DNA of 64,000 bases from Dermacentor variabilis (Eukaryota > Arthropoda > Arachnida > Ixodida > Ixodidae): positions 131,252,105-131,316,104 of the forward strand of contig NC_134572.1 in NCBI RefSeq assembly GCF_050947875.1, in the 5' to 3' direction. A program made the position numbers and the translations under genes. The notes under the pieces were generated by a model. The model ran no database searches. It was given only the letters and a program-made list of their open reading frames with translations, and was not told where the DNA came from. Positions 11,440-22,286 of this stretch are shown here, piece after piece (position 1 is the stretch's first letter; every line of letters begins with the position of its first letter).

Positions 11440-11979
11440 ACTGGTGCTGCGTTTTATTGCGTACAGCTTGTGGTAGCATTTTCGACCACTCTTAAAAAAT
11501 TGATGCTGTTCCCTGCATACCATTTTTCTTTGCGGACTTCGGCAAAGAAATATCGCTCCTTTTCTTTCTTTTTTTGCCAGAACTACGCGCGTACATGTAT
11601 ATACGAACCTATACATTATCCCCTAATTTCGTAAAATATTTCAATGTATTTTGGTCCCAGTAAATAACGTGTGTTTTTTTTTGTTCGGTTGTCTGAGACA
11701 TCGTGCAGCTGATTTATAACAAAGTTCGCATCAGTTATGCTAAAAGCTCTGTTGATGAAGAGTTGTGAGAATAACCATACATATTTTAAGACCATCTGAA
11801 TGAATTTTACTCGTTGTTTGTAATAAATCTTGAGTGAAGCATTTTTATCCTCTTTGCTTCCCGTATCCTGTTTTTTTCTTACTATAGAACACCGGTACTG
11901 CGTAAGTCAATTGTGATTTCTCGTGTACCTGCAGGTCATCATTGACCATCTGCTTTTGTCTAATCTTCCATTAGCGCAA
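11440..11979. other. Unannotated interval, nothing recognised
   Basis: AT-rich with T-runs. No gene-like frame or repeat. Confidence 0.4.
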
Positions 11980-12183
11980 GCTCTTGGGCCAGTTGGTGCA
12001 TGCTGAACTTGAAAAGGGGGGTGCCAGCGAAACACAAAGGGCGCGCACACAAGGAAAAGGCGTTAGACACGGACCGATAACGCCCGATAACGTCCGTGTC
12101 TAACGCCTTTTCCTTGTGTGCGCGTCCTTTGTGTTTCGCTGGTACCCCCTTTTTAAAGTTCATGTCTAATTTTCCGGCCCAGC
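11980..12183. repeat. Long inverted repeat (hairpin), ~75-95 bp arms
   Basis: The left arm, 11999-12074, is the near-perfect reverse complement of the right arm, 12092-12164. Both carry CCAGCGAAACACAAAG, GCGCACACAAGGAAAAGG and CGTTAGACACGGAC in the matching orientation. The 17-base loop contains CGATAACG twice. Weaker complementarity continues outward: CTTGGGCC near 11984 pairs with GGCCCAG near 12177. The few arm differences are small, such as GGTGCC/GGTACC and AGGGCGCGC/AGGACGCGC. It could be a foldback transposon or MITE, or an inverted duplication. A minus-strand ORF through it (11960-12163) is a by-product of the palindrome. Confidence 0.9.
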
Positions 12184-12184
12184 C

Positions 12185-14049
12185 TCTCTCACCCTTTATC
12201 TGATAAAATGATTAAAAATTGCTAGCGATGTTTGTGCAGTACTAAACTGTGCCAAAGGAGAAATGTACAACCAAGTAGAATTTTTACACTCTTTCTTACA
12301 TTTTTAGTTTTCTTGCACATTCAATCAACTTGTCATTTCCTGTATGGAATGGTTTTCTGCCTACACACAGCTACAATGGCATTCCAACAAAATTAATTGT
12401 ACCGGTATAAAGTCACCATCCATGGAAAGTTACTACTACTCCAATCGCTTATTGTCCATGGTGAAGTCCGCTCTCATTGCCGCATTACCCTCTGCCATGT
12501 GCAATGGAGGATGCGGGAAATCCTGCAATTGCGCTTTTCCACATATCTAATTTGAACAACTTTACAAAAGTAAGGTGGCATACGGCATCTCTTGAACTCG
12601 AAACACAGCAAGGCCGCACGAGCAGCTTTCGCTATCGTTGCCACAACCTCTTCCTTACTTAATGCTTGTCCTTTGCAAGCCTACTCTAGGATAAGTGCTG
12701 CCATAAGTGGTACGTCGATTGTTTTCTGTAGGGCAACCCAACAGTATGGAAAAGCCTACTTCCAGTATTTGACGTTTGTGCCATGCAGCTGGCTTGCGTT
12801 CCTGCGCGCATTCTGGCATGGCCGCTGCTATGTTGAGGCTGCTGGAAGCCAACTGTCCTGGCGACTTCAACACAATCACACGCCAATCTCTTCGAGCATT
12901 CGCTATTCGCTTGTGGCTCATGTTCTTCGCAGTGTATACAGATGAGAAACTACTGGGCCCATTGCGGATTCTGCCGCTTAGCGTTGATTAGCGATGCAGC
13001 TGCCTAATATTACTCTCGTCTGGGAGAAATCGACACTGCTTTTTTTTGCTTTCCTGACAAGGCATATAGGTATCTTGTGCATCCAGTTTTTCTTTTGGAT
13101 CATTTCAAACAGAATGTGCAGCACCTACCCTCCCCTGCCCCCACATGCACACAAACAATTTTGCTTAATTTGTCACGATATAAATCGTAAGCTAAGTTGC
13201 GGATATCAGCTCCTAAAAAGAGCTTTGACATTTATTTTCCTTATTTTCTCCTTTATTAGGCTCTGGCCGCTTCATCAGCATTTGGCCAGCAGTCGATAGT
13301 TGAGTTCTAATGTTTAGTCATTCAGCAAGATTTATTGGTATATCAAGAGTGACAATGTTATGCAGGCGTTCCCCCTATGCCTTCGAACGCGCACTTTCAC
13401 TCCAGCAGTGCTCTTCCTCAACCGTGCTGCTTCCCTGGCTTTCTTTCCTTCTCTAAAACTGAGTTAAAACATCCCTAGCGGCATCTAAACGTGACGTCAA
13501 TCACAGGAAAATATAACGCTTCCCATCCTGCATTCCCATCTCTTGCTTTAAATCAAGTGAAGGAGACAAACGAAAGACAAGAAAGGACACGCCGTAGAGG
13601 AAAGGAGGGGAGAGTTACTGTGAAATGAAGATAAAAAGAAGCTGGTAGTGAAAAGCGGATCTGCCATGGTCAAAAGGGCCAGAGATATTCAACTCTACTA
13701 AGGCGGAAACGATCTGACTTGGCCGGAATTTCTTGTAGCCATGCCATCGCTTTTTTTTTTTCAATTTTTTATTCTCTTTTTTTTTTGCTTGCTCTTCATC
13801 CGCTTCGGTGCGTTCAAACAGATGACGCTTCCTGCCTTTCGCCGTGGAATGTCATCTTTTGATCTGAAAAAGGAACGCAATAAACAAGGGCAACAGGCGC
13901 GATCTGGCAGTCAGCGCAAACAGCAGCCGTGTTAAGAAGGGACTAGACGGAAAGACGAAAAGTGAATAACACCATCACATTTGTGCATTGGTGTTCGGTT
14001 TTATGTTTAAGCTTGGCTATAGACTTTGGGGTGATAAATATTCTGAGCT
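12185..14049. other. Unannotated interval, nothing recognised
   Basis: Contains short open frames on both strands around 12590-12990 and pyrimidine/T-rich tracts (13740-13790). No translation resembles a known family. Confidence 0.35.
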
Positions 14050-14205
14050 TCTGGTGTTTTATGAGCCAAAACCACCATATGACTATGAGGCACGCCGTAG
14101 ATGGGCAGTTCAGATTAAATTTGTCCACCTGGGCGTCTTCAACGTGTACCGAATGCTTGGTACACGAGTGTTTTTGCGTTTTGCCCCCCAATATATACTA
14201 TTCCG
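14050..14205 (-). mobile_element. Partial, diverged Ruka-like SINE body
   Basis: The landmarks GAGCCAAAACCACCATATGA, CTATGAGGCACGCCGTAG, CACCTGGGCGTCTTCAACGT and CACGAGTGTTTTTGCG match the body of the SINE copies elsewhere in the window. The sequence stops at TTTTGCCCCCC, before the tRNA-like head. It is therefore truncated at its 5' (high-coordinate) end and lies on the minus strand. Confidence 0.75.
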
Positions 14206-15280
14206 GTAATGTCATCTCTATACTTCATAGCCTTTCTGTGCTATACAAAGATATCGCTAATGGCTTGAACCTTTTGTGTAGAGCTCTGAATCGCGGCGTA
14301 TCACATCGGTGCTGCAATAACAGTGACCCACTCAAACCAAGCGCCGGTGCCACCTAACCTGTACTTGAAGTATTGTAAAACATGTTTTTTGAGACAGATG
14401 TCATCACAACTTTGCGTACCTCCCCTCTACACTGAGTATTCATGTATGCAGAATTAACAACGTAACGGCTTTTTTTTTAATTGCATAGCATTCCGCCATT
14501 TATGCGTACAAAGCATTATATGGTGAGTATCTAGGTGGAATTTCTCATGAGCGCAAGCAATCACTTGACCTGAAACAGCCCGTGCATGGATGCTCCTTGC
14601 GCTAGGAATTCTTGCAGGGGTATTATTGGCGTTTTCATTGAAGCAGATCACCTGAGTCGCCAAAACTATGCGTTACCTCCTAGCTATGCATATGGCGTTT
14701 AAGTGCATGTGCAAAGGTCGCCCGTTAGGTCAAAAACAAATACTTCCGTCCGAAATCTACTACACAACTTAACAGTACATTTGAGATGTTGGACATGCGC
14801 ACCATAATAATGACGCTATAAAAGAAATGGGCGCGCAGCGTTGGACGAAAAGCACGATTGATCGCAAGAAAGCGAAAAATATATATAAAATAAACGTAAC
14901 TTTGCCCGAAATCATAGTTGGCGTCGAGGAATACCGGAGCGTTTGTGCCAATACCAGAGCAAACATTTATGTAAGAGGCCCGTACAATTGCAGATGCCGA
15001 TGTGATAGATGGCTAAAATGTTGACATTGAGAATAAATAAGACAAATCCTTTCTGTTCCTGGAACTGGTTCGGATGCTGCTCAAAGCCACTTTGCTTTTA
15101 GTTTTGTTATTACAGCAAAAGCTGTATATGACTAACCTTCCATAATTTTTTTTTTTTTTTTGCGTGCGGCAACAGAAACAGACTTGGGGATTTCTAACAA
15201 ACCCATACGGGTGCAGTGCGGTGGCGCAGCTGTCAAAATGCGGAACAGATTAGAACGCTCACCGTGAACAATAGCATGAC
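14206..15280. other. Unannotated interval, nothing recognised
   Basis: Small open frames only. A T-run lies at 15149-15162. Confidence 0.35.
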
Positions 15281-15293
15281 GTCAAGGTTATCG

Positions 15294-15304
15294 CAGTATA
15301 TAAG
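15294..15304 (+). promoter_or_regulatory. Candidate TATA box
   Basis: CAGTATATAAGCAGG is a strong TATA-box match. It lies about 80 bases upstream of the ATG at 15383, in front of a GC-richer open frame with a poly(A)-type signal downstream. It is read on the plus strand. It could equally be the promoter of a solo LTR. Confidence 0.45.
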
Positions 15305-15382
15305 CAGGAGAAGTATCGACGCTAAAAACAGCTGCGTTATCGATGGGGCGGACACGTTGAGTTCGTACACCCGAAGGACAAC

Positions 15383-15574
15383 ATGCGTACGATGAGCGCC
15401 CGAGGGAACAACAACGCGAATGCAAACGACGGCGACGCGAAACGACCACCGATGAAGAACGTTCCCCCTATGCTGAACGAAAACGACAATCGCGAGCCCG
15501 GGCACCTCCGAACGATCAACGACGCGAGACTCGCAACACAAGAAAGTGACAACCATCCCGTCTTCACAGAGTGA
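15383..15574 (+). CDS. Possible small intronless ORF, 63 codons, function unknown
   Basis: The frame starts at ATG 15383 and stops at 15572-15574. The predicted peptide is hydrophilic, Asn-rich (NNNANANDGD near the N-terminus) and Pro/Arg/Asp-rich in the middle. It has no signal peptide, membrane segment or cysteine framework. What lifts it above background is its setting: a good TATA box at about 15296, GC-richer composition confined to the frame, and AATAAAA at about 15669 downstream. An in-frame stop sits about 60 bases upstream of the ATG. A longer antisense frame also overlaps, so coding is unproven. The alternative is a retroelement LTR, which would also carry a TATA box and a poly(A) signal. 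Confidence 0.3.
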   Translation: MRTMSARGNNNANANDGDAKRPPMKNVPPMLNENDNREPGHLRTINDARLATQESDNHPVFTE

Positions 15575-15665
15575 AATGGTTGTCATTTTTGTTGTTTTTT
15601 ACGCATAATATTTAGAGCTGTTGACACCTCTGAATGGCACCGCCTACTTTTTTTCACAAGCGACA

Positions 15666-15678
15666 TATAATAAAAATA
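15666..15678 (+). terminator. Candidate polyadenylation signal
   Basis: TATAATAAAAATATC contains AATAAA about 95 bases after the stop of the small ORF. This hexamer is common by chance in AT-rich DNA, so the call depends on the ORF being real. Confidence 0.3.
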
Positions 15679-15689
15679 TCATTACAAGC

Positions 15690-18085
15690 CTTTCATGAGC
15701 AAAATAAACCTAGAAGCACGAAAAAGTCAGACGCAGGTGGGTGCAAATGCACTAAAACAGCTCACAACAATATTCCCAATAAACAGCCTGGAACACTATG
15801 GCATCTCCCATAAATCTAGAGACAACTCACAAAACAGGTTCCATGAAAGACGTGAGAACGTAAACTCAGGTCACATCATTAAAACAATGACAAATTACAA
15901 TTCAATTTTTCTATTTGCATTTTATTATTATTTCTTGAAGGTCATAGCTCGTTGAAGGCCACGATCGTTGGGTAAGTTTACCCGTTGCTATGACATTTCG
16001 CTCAAAGGGTCCCAGGCGTTCTGAATATATCCGACTGTTGCTTTCCACTAGATCTGCAATGGCAGATCAGAAAGCGTGTGAGTGTGCGTTATATACAGCT
16101 ATAGCTTCCAGCAGTGTCGTTGGCAGAGTTTGAAGAAGAACGACACGCAATCAGCTGGACATTACCGTCTAAAGAATGCAGTTAATACAATTACTGAGCA
16201 CATGGTTGTGCTCTATAGCATTATGTGCACCTTTACAACATAGATCAAGCAACCCATTTTTTTTTTTTTTGAATTTCAAAGAACGTTCAAAATAACGCAA
16301 GCCTTTAGGAAGCACCCATTTTTGGTAATCGCACACACAGGAAAACCGTTTCATTTTGCTCCTCGAGCATAGGCTCCGGTGCTATTTTGCTCGCTGAAGC
16401 ACTAATTCAGATACACTTGCCCACTTGGGCAACATAACTTTAGGAGAAGAGCAGTACTTGGAAACTTATACAAATGCCTGCAAAAATAATTTTTCGTTTT
16501 CTTTTTTCCACGTACGTTTCAAAAAAAAGGATTCGAATGAAGACAATCCACGCTTAAAGCATGCAGCATAAAACTGCAAGTCTGCTTTCGAGACGCTCGT
16601 ATTCACTACCGCACCGCGGCGCCGCTGTTTTCTTAAGCGCAGGTTTAACAGCAACCTGACGTGCCACGAAGTTAATGGATAACAAAAGGAGCATGAAGGT
16701 CCTAAACGGAAAGTTATGCACGCAGTTCTCTTATTTAAACACTTTGTGCGAACGCGTTCTGGCATGTGCAATGTCGGTGCCGACGCCAGTGCCACAGAGC
16801 GCTTCCCTCCCTTACAACGAAATCGCCCATTGAGACCCACCGGACCGTGCCTAACGTACAATGGGGACCGAGCCACAGCGCCTTAAAAGGGCGGAAGTTC
16901 TCCAGTCAGTGAAAACAGCAGCGTTCTTTTCTTACCCTTTCTGCCGCTTCGCTTCATCAGTGTTCCTTCGTTCTATCGTGTATAGTGCAACGAGAATGGT
17001 CAGAGCGAGCCAGACCGGGCATACGGTTGTTTATTCCTTCGTTGGCGTCTCATTGTGGTGGCCGATGTCTTTGTAACCGTTGATCTTTCAAGACTCGGAC
17101 TCGCGGCGCTTCCCTACAAGGGAGGCACCGGTGCGTTAGCTTTGAAAAAGTTTTACAGCGCAGTGGTAAATGCGACCGGAAGCACTGAAAGAGTCAAAGA
17201 CCACTTTTCACATTTTTCTAAAAAAAAAGAACTACCGAGCTCACTAAGTCTTTATATTTTGAGAAAATGTGGCAAATGGTAGGGGCAGTATGCAGTACAC
17301 ATTGTGAAGAGTGTCGCACTGTTATAAAAGTAAACAAAAATGTTAAAACCCCCATTTCGGCACATTTGGAGACGTTTATATGAAACGCTACAAAAGTTTA
17401 TTCAATTGCCTGAGGGGATCAATAACAGCAGACACTATTGATTTTGGGGGAATATAGGCCACTTCATGAATGACGTGAACCGAAACTTTAAAGTTTGTAG
17501 GCTAATTACGCGCTTTGAAAATAATTACTGCATGCTCGTCTTCACCAAATTTTAGCACGTTATACAAGGCGTATAGTTGCTTTTACCCTGTCTCCTCGGT
17601 GAACTACACTAGGTACGGTATTTATGTTTCTTGAAGTAGGAAGCATGTTGTGACTGAATATCTATGAATGTTTAATGTGCGCAGCTTATTTGCAATCCTT
17701 ATAAAAGGTTACTTATTATAGCGTTCCAGAGTGTCACACAGGCATTATCCGCAATGTACCGAAAGGTCATAAAACAACTGCACTGGATAGCGATTTCCTT
17801 TTCAGCGAAAACAGGGAGAATGGTAAGCGTACTGCTTGGCGAAAATTTAGATTTCCTGCTTCAGCAGAAGCATTGCAAATAGTTTTTTAATCCTATCTTT
17901 TCCCGGTATTTCCATGCGTCGTACGAGGATTGTTCCACGCGTCTACGCTGTCCTCGGTGAATTCTATCAGCCACCTTATTATTATTTTATACATAATAAT
18001 GATTTTGTTTAACTCAATATACTATTTGATAAAATTAAGGTGTACGGTTGTGGTACGCCCCTTCATGCACACGTATTATGAAATG
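15690..18085. other. Mostly unannotated interval
   Basis: No supported gene. A 136-codon minus-strand frame at 16466-16876 has no recognisable family and runs through the candidate promoter below. The rest, 17280-18050, is AT-rich and featureless. Confidence 0.35.
16883..16910 (+). promoter_or_regulatory. Candidate arthropod core promoter (TATA-like plus TCAGT initiator)
   Basis: TTAAAAGG at 16883 is followed at initiator spacing (about 25 bases) by TCAGT at 16906, the arthropod initiator motif. The downstream sequence has an ATG at 16996 but only a 26-codon frame, so no product can be named. It could belong to an LTR or a first non-coding exon. Confidence 0.25.
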
Positions 18086-18089
18086 CGGT

Positions 18090-18280
18090 CAGCTGATTAA
18101 GTGGCTGGCCCGCTTCTTCAAGGCAAGGGCCACGCGGCGCACAATGAGAGGCGCTGCCACCTCGTGCCCAGCAACCACATCCCCTGCTGCCACTAGAAAA
18201 TTTCTTGTTGCGAAAAGCTGTAGCGCAGCACCCACTTGCATGATCACGAACACTGCTATAGTGCGTCGCCTCATGACTCA
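18090..18280 (-). pseudogene. PIF/Harbinger (HARBI1-like) transposase fragment
   Basis: A GC-rich minus-strand frame of about 61 codons reads RRRTIAVFVIMQVGAALQLF, then ATRNFLVAAGDV and IVRRVALALKKRASHLI. This is the N-terminal part of HARBI1-like proteins: a Q-V-x-x-A-L-x-F-x-A-T-G-x-F segment, a G-D segment and the V-x-R-V-x-x-A-L helix of the helix-turn-helix. The catalytic DDE domain should follow at lower coordinates, but I see nothing in 17300-18080. The copy is therefore a fragment. Surrounding DNA is AT-rich and non-coding. Sequence match is seen; the family name comes from motif memory. It could supply the transposase type that mobilised the element at 28872-29520. Confidence 0.7.
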
Positions 18281-18419
18281 AGGTCCTGTCACAGAAGGTT
18301 GGAGATGAAAGCGATGCCATTACGATCGAAGCGCAACCGCCTTAGAACTTTTTCATCATTTCCATCACTGCCGTATAGGCCACTCATTGGCTAAACGCTT
18401 CAAGATTTGAATTCCAACC

Positions 18420-18712
18420 ACGTGCCATTTTTATTATCGCTGTCTTCGAATTATTTCTTTGGCGCGGTCGTGCAAGCGCTGCAGCTTCTCGTCGGCACTT
18501 TCGCACGGCTAACCCACTCTCACCGCGGCGCTCGCTACACTAGACCAATCACATAGACACAGACAGACCGGTAGACAGACACCGGAAAACGTTCCAAGTA
18601 TCCTAAGAATGCTAATTCCATTAAAACTTTCGGCAGAACCCATCTTACGATGATTACCAACGTTGATGCAATTAGTGTTGAAGCAATGCAGCGACAAACC
18701 ATATTGACCTCA
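18420..18712 (-). repeat. Dispersed repeat family A (TTTGTCGCT...GATGGGTTCTGCC), copy 1
   Basis: On the minus strand this reads TTTGTCGCTGCATTGCTTCA, then CATCGTAAGATGGGTTCTGC, GAATTAGCATTCTTAGGATA, then a GTCTGTCTAC-rich tail. The same order occurs on the plus strand at 53616-53770 and, shortened, at 54715-54800. The core is about 75% identical among copies by eye. The element type is unknown. Confidence 0.7.
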
Positions 18713-18859
18713 GAAACGCGTCATGTCTGAGAGATATGTGCAGACAGGCTCCTCTCTCGCGCTAGTCTCTGAACATGTTGCGCCACCTAGCGGCGCCACA
18801 ACGAAGACCGCTCGATGAGAGAGAGGGTGAATCTGCAGACCAGATTTTTTGTATCACTG

Positions 18860-19150
18860 AAGAGTGGCGCATGCCACCTGGCCCCTAATAACCAACGAGT
18901 CTCTTGGGTGGCAAAGAAGTTAACTGACTAAACGAACATACCCAGTGGCCCATAACCAGTTACCAAAGTTCACCTGAATGAGATTCATTAAAAGTGGCAC
19001 ATAACCAATGACCCAAGTAGGCGTGAGGGAGGTTCTTTAAAGAGCGGTACACACCCAGTGTCGCATATCCAGTGTCCCAAGTTGGTCCGGCGATTCGTTT
19101 CGTACGGGATTCATTGAGCACAAGAACGCCGGTGTTCTGCACACTAGACC
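18860..19150. repeat. Imperfect short repeats (CCCAGTGGCCCATAACCAGT-like)
   Basis: Variants of CAGTGGCCCATAACCAGT (about 18950), GTGGCACATAACCAATGAC (about 18994) and CAGTGTCGCATATCCAGTG (about 19056) are each followed by CCAAGT-type sequence. The spacing is irregular, 45-65 bases. A related word, CAACTTGGGTACGTGCCACT, occurs at 54246, so this is part of a dispersed repeat and not unique DNA. Confidence 0.55.
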
Positions 19151-19621
19151 ATGGACTAATCAGTGACTCAGGTTCGCGTAAAAGAAGCTAGCCGCGGACA
19201 TAGGGATAAGCGTATATATGCACAAACATACCGAAAACTGGATCATCCAAAGATACTTATCACTTTAATGTACCTCCTTTGGCATATTGGAGGTATGTAA
19301 ATACTATTTGGGGCTTTGGCACCTTCTCTATATCAGTAAAAACCCATTCTGGGGGAATTCGGAAGGAGTGGCCATATAGCCAGTGGTCCAAGAGTGTTGA
19401 TAGGGAACAAGGAACACATCTGCAAAAAAAAAAGAAAACGTGAATACCGCATTCTATACCACTGGGAGGTTTATGTGCATTGAAGGTACCTATTGGGCCC
19501 TATTATACGCAGATAATTCATCTTGTTGTTTCATTATGCAAAACTATGTGCGCGCTCCAGCGATACTTTGAAATTAACATTCAGAGCTCTTATAAGTCGG
19601 TGATATATATATCACAAATAT
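19151..19621. other. Unannotated interval, nothing recognised
   Basis: No frame or repeat that I can support. Confidence 0.35.
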
Positions 19622-19852
19622 AAATTATGGGGTTTTACGTGCCAAAACCACTTTCTGACTATGAGGCACGCCTTAGTGGAGGACTCCGTAAATTTCGACT
19701 ACCTGGGACTTTTTAACGTGCACCTAAATCTAAGTACACGGGTGTTTTCACATTTCGCCCCCATCGATATGCTGCCGCCATGGCCGGGATTCGATCCCGC
19801 GACCTCGTGCTCAGCAGCCTAACACACCATAGCCACTGAGTAACCACGGCGG

Positions 19853-19854
<2 letters not shown>
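19622..19854 (-). mobile_element. Ruka-like tRNA-SINE, full length
   Basis: The copy starts at AAATTATGGGGTTTTACG (3' end of the SINE) and finishes at CCACGGCGGGT (5' end of the tRNA-like head). In between are ATGAGGCACGCC, GACTACCTGGGACT, CACCTAAATCTAAGTACACG, TTCGCCCCCATCGA and GGGATTCGATCCCGCGACC (antisense B box). It abuts the (TA)n tract at 19862, so any target duplication is hidden in TA repeats. Confidence 0.9.

Positions 19855-19861
<7 letters not shown>

Positions 19862-19902
<41 letters not shown>
19862..19902. repeat. (TA)n microsatellite
   Basis: About twenty TA dinucleotides, immediately beside the SINE head. Confidence 0.97.
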
Positions 19903-19907
<5 letters not shown>

Positions 19908-20039
19908 AGGAGATTTATTGGGGTTCGTAGCGACCGCTGGTTCTAGGATGCACCGAGCAGTTCCCGAGCTCGAGCCTCTGCTGTGCGCTCGATCCTGCCG
20001 ATGCTGCTGACTCTGTGCGCACGTCCGTTATCTTCCTTA

Positions 20040-20040
<1 letters not shown>

Positions 20041-20076
<36 letters not shown>

Positions 20077-20096
20077 CATATATATACACACACACG
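20041..20096. repeat. Compound (TC)n(TA)n(CA)n microsatellite
   Basis: TC repeats pass into TA repeats and then CA repeats within 56 bases. Confidence 0.95.
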
Positions 20097-21179
20097 CTTT
20101 CTCTCATCCATTCGTTCGCCGAGTGATCGGAGCTAAGCTCCGCCTTCACTGGCTCTGTGTTATGGTGGGACTTCGCGTTGTCCAATTCCGATTGCCTTGG
20201 AGGCTGCGGGCGAAGCTTCTCTAACTTCTCCGCTAGCCGACTGGCAGTAAATCCCAAGCGAGGGCTATCGCAAGCAACGTTCATTGCGAGAATTCTGTCG
20301 CAACACAGAGCGTGTCCGGTACTCCGGCAGTCACAGGCGAGCTGGACCCTTCGGTGGATGGATTGAGGCGTAAACTCAAGCCTCTTCGTACTACTATTGC
20401 AGTGATGAAGGAGTTTTAGCATAGGCAGACGGGAGCGGCCTGATCGGTCTGCATGGTCCGGCCTCTTGGTGTCGCAGAGCTTAACCAGCCAAACAAACAG
20501 CTAATGTTTCTTTAAACAAACTCTAAAACATTTTCAACATTTAGAAAAACAACGTGTTCTTGGTTACGTTCCTGCCAAAAAAATCTACACGAGAAGCAAC
20601 GTAGAATACACTAGTTTACTGCGGTATTAGTTCTGTGTTTCGTTGAACTCTGTGTGCTACCATGGGGCGGCACCGTGCAGGCCGTTCACTTCTGCGAATC
20701 CGCTCATCCCGTAGAACGCCCAGGCGTATTCCGCTCGCGCTTGCGTTTACGCGAATATCGGGCACGATAAACACTATTGCGGTGTATACTAATCCTTCGG
20801 CACGAAGTGACGGCCGCAAACGCGCAGATGCTGGTGCCGATCAGATACCGACAACCAGTGCTGCAGCCACGCCGCTCGCGTGTTTGCCTTGCAGAGGGAC
20901 ACGATGTCACAGCGTGACATGTCACCGATCGTGGGCACAGTGAAAGCGCTGGGCGCAGGTCACTCATCATGCGTTGCGTTGTCGTCTTACAAGCGTTGTT
21001 GCTGTCTATAGACAGCGCCCTGCTCCCTGCCTCTATTTCGCTGGTACCCGTGTGTGCAGCTGAAGATGCCGACGCGCTGGGCAGTGAAAGCTGCGGAGTC
21101 ATTGAGAATGCCCCTCCCCTTACTTCAATCCGTGTCCTTGTGACGTCGCCAGCAAGCTACCCATAAGGACTGCACCATT

Positions 21180-21312
21180 CCTGATGAGCTTCCCCATCTT
21201 TCATCTCCCCCATCCCTCTCCCATGTGTAGGGTAGCAAACCGGTTAAGTTAAACTGGTTAACGTCCCTGCCTTTCCTTCTCCACTTTTTTCTTCCTTCCT
21301 TCCTGATATACT
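21180..21312 (+). repeat. Dispersed repeat family B (GTAGCAAACCGG...TGGTTAACGTCCCTGCC), copy 1
   Basis: TAGGGTAGCAAACCGG followed by AACTGGTTAACGTCCCTGCC and a pyrimidine-rich tail. The same motif order appears antisense at 44388-44500 and 57709-57800. This copy lies between the two direct repeats of the LINE 5' region, so it may be an insertion there. Confidence 0.7.
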
Positions 21313-21528
21313 TTAGTGGGCACGCCGAAAGCGCTGGGTGCAGGTCACTCATGCGTTCGGTTGTCGTTTTACAGGTTAGTTGCAGTTCCTTGAGAAGGGA
21401 TAACATACTCCTGGTTGCCATGCCGTGCCCACACACTTGCGTATGCATTGCGTACGACTTTTTTGTGTTTCTAAACTGTTAGCTTTTGGCGATGCAGAGG
21501 AAAATCCTGGACCTATACGGCAGAGGAG

Positions 21529-22080
21529 ATGTTAGGAATGCTTGTAGAAGGTCAGAAGTCGATTGAAGCTTATATATCATATTTGAAAGACCGCCTGGAG
21601 ACTACGGAAAAATTGATATATAGCTTTGGTGCCCGTTTGACAAGACTAGGAGACAAAGTAAAAGAATTAAGAAACGAGACTTCCCTGAAAGAAGGTATTG
21701 GCTTAGCGGAAATTGAAAAGGCGCTTCACATGCAGCAGGAAAAATTAGTTGATTTAGAGGATAGAAGCTGCCGGTCAAACCTCATTGTATTCGGCGTTCC
21801 TGATACACTTGCAGAATAGGAAGCAACCCTGCGAACTACCATTATAAAAGAACTATTTCAAGCTAAAATGGGCGTCACCTGCTTGTCGGTCGCCCGAATT
21901 CACAGGCTTGGCCGGCCAAAGCCGAATCGCCCGATTATTCTTTGTTTCCAAGATTACAGGGTAAAGCAAGCGGTCTGGAACAACCTAAAAAAACTAAAAC
22001 GAACGCAAATTTCTCTTCAAAATGACTATTGCGCAGACACACTCAGAAGGCGCAAGCTACTTTGGGACAGCCAAGACTGA
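21529..22080 (+). pseudogene. LINE ORF1, L1-type RNA-binding protein remnant
   Basis: Residues 1-80 form a charged coiled-coil-like segment (LKDRLETTEKL, LTRLGDKVKELR). Then LEDRSCRSNLIVFGV matches the start of the RRM of L1-type ORF1 proteins. After an in-frame TAG at 21817-21819 the same frame resumes and gives VARIHRLGRPKPNRPIIL and then TLRRRKLLWD, matching the C-terminal domain of the same family. These proteins coat the element RNA as trimers. The start at 21529 is the first ATG of the frame. Only the one stop interrupts it. Confidence 0.7.
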
Positions 22081-22286
22081 TAAGGAAGACGGAAAGAAGG
22101 TGTCTCTGGCACACGATAGGCTTTAGGTTGACGACTGCCCTTACAGGTGGGACGATGGCTCCCATTCACGCAAAGCAGTGCCAAAACCGAGAAGCGTTTG
22201 CCAAAACCTTCCAGCGGTTGTACCTAGCTAGTGACTGCAGCCTTGCCAGCTACGCTGGCTTTCTTTGAATTCTCAAAGTGATGTAA

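Noticed and set aside
12003..12164. MicroRNA precursor
   Set aside because: The stem is far longer and more perfect than typical animal pre-miRNAs. A foldback or inverted duplication is simpler.
12592..12991. Overlapping ORFs on both strands that look coding-like
   Set aside because: No translation resembles a known protein, and no splice-bounded exon could be defined.
16466..16876. 136-codon minus-strand ORF
   Set aside because: No family, and it runs across T-rich and promoter-like sequence.
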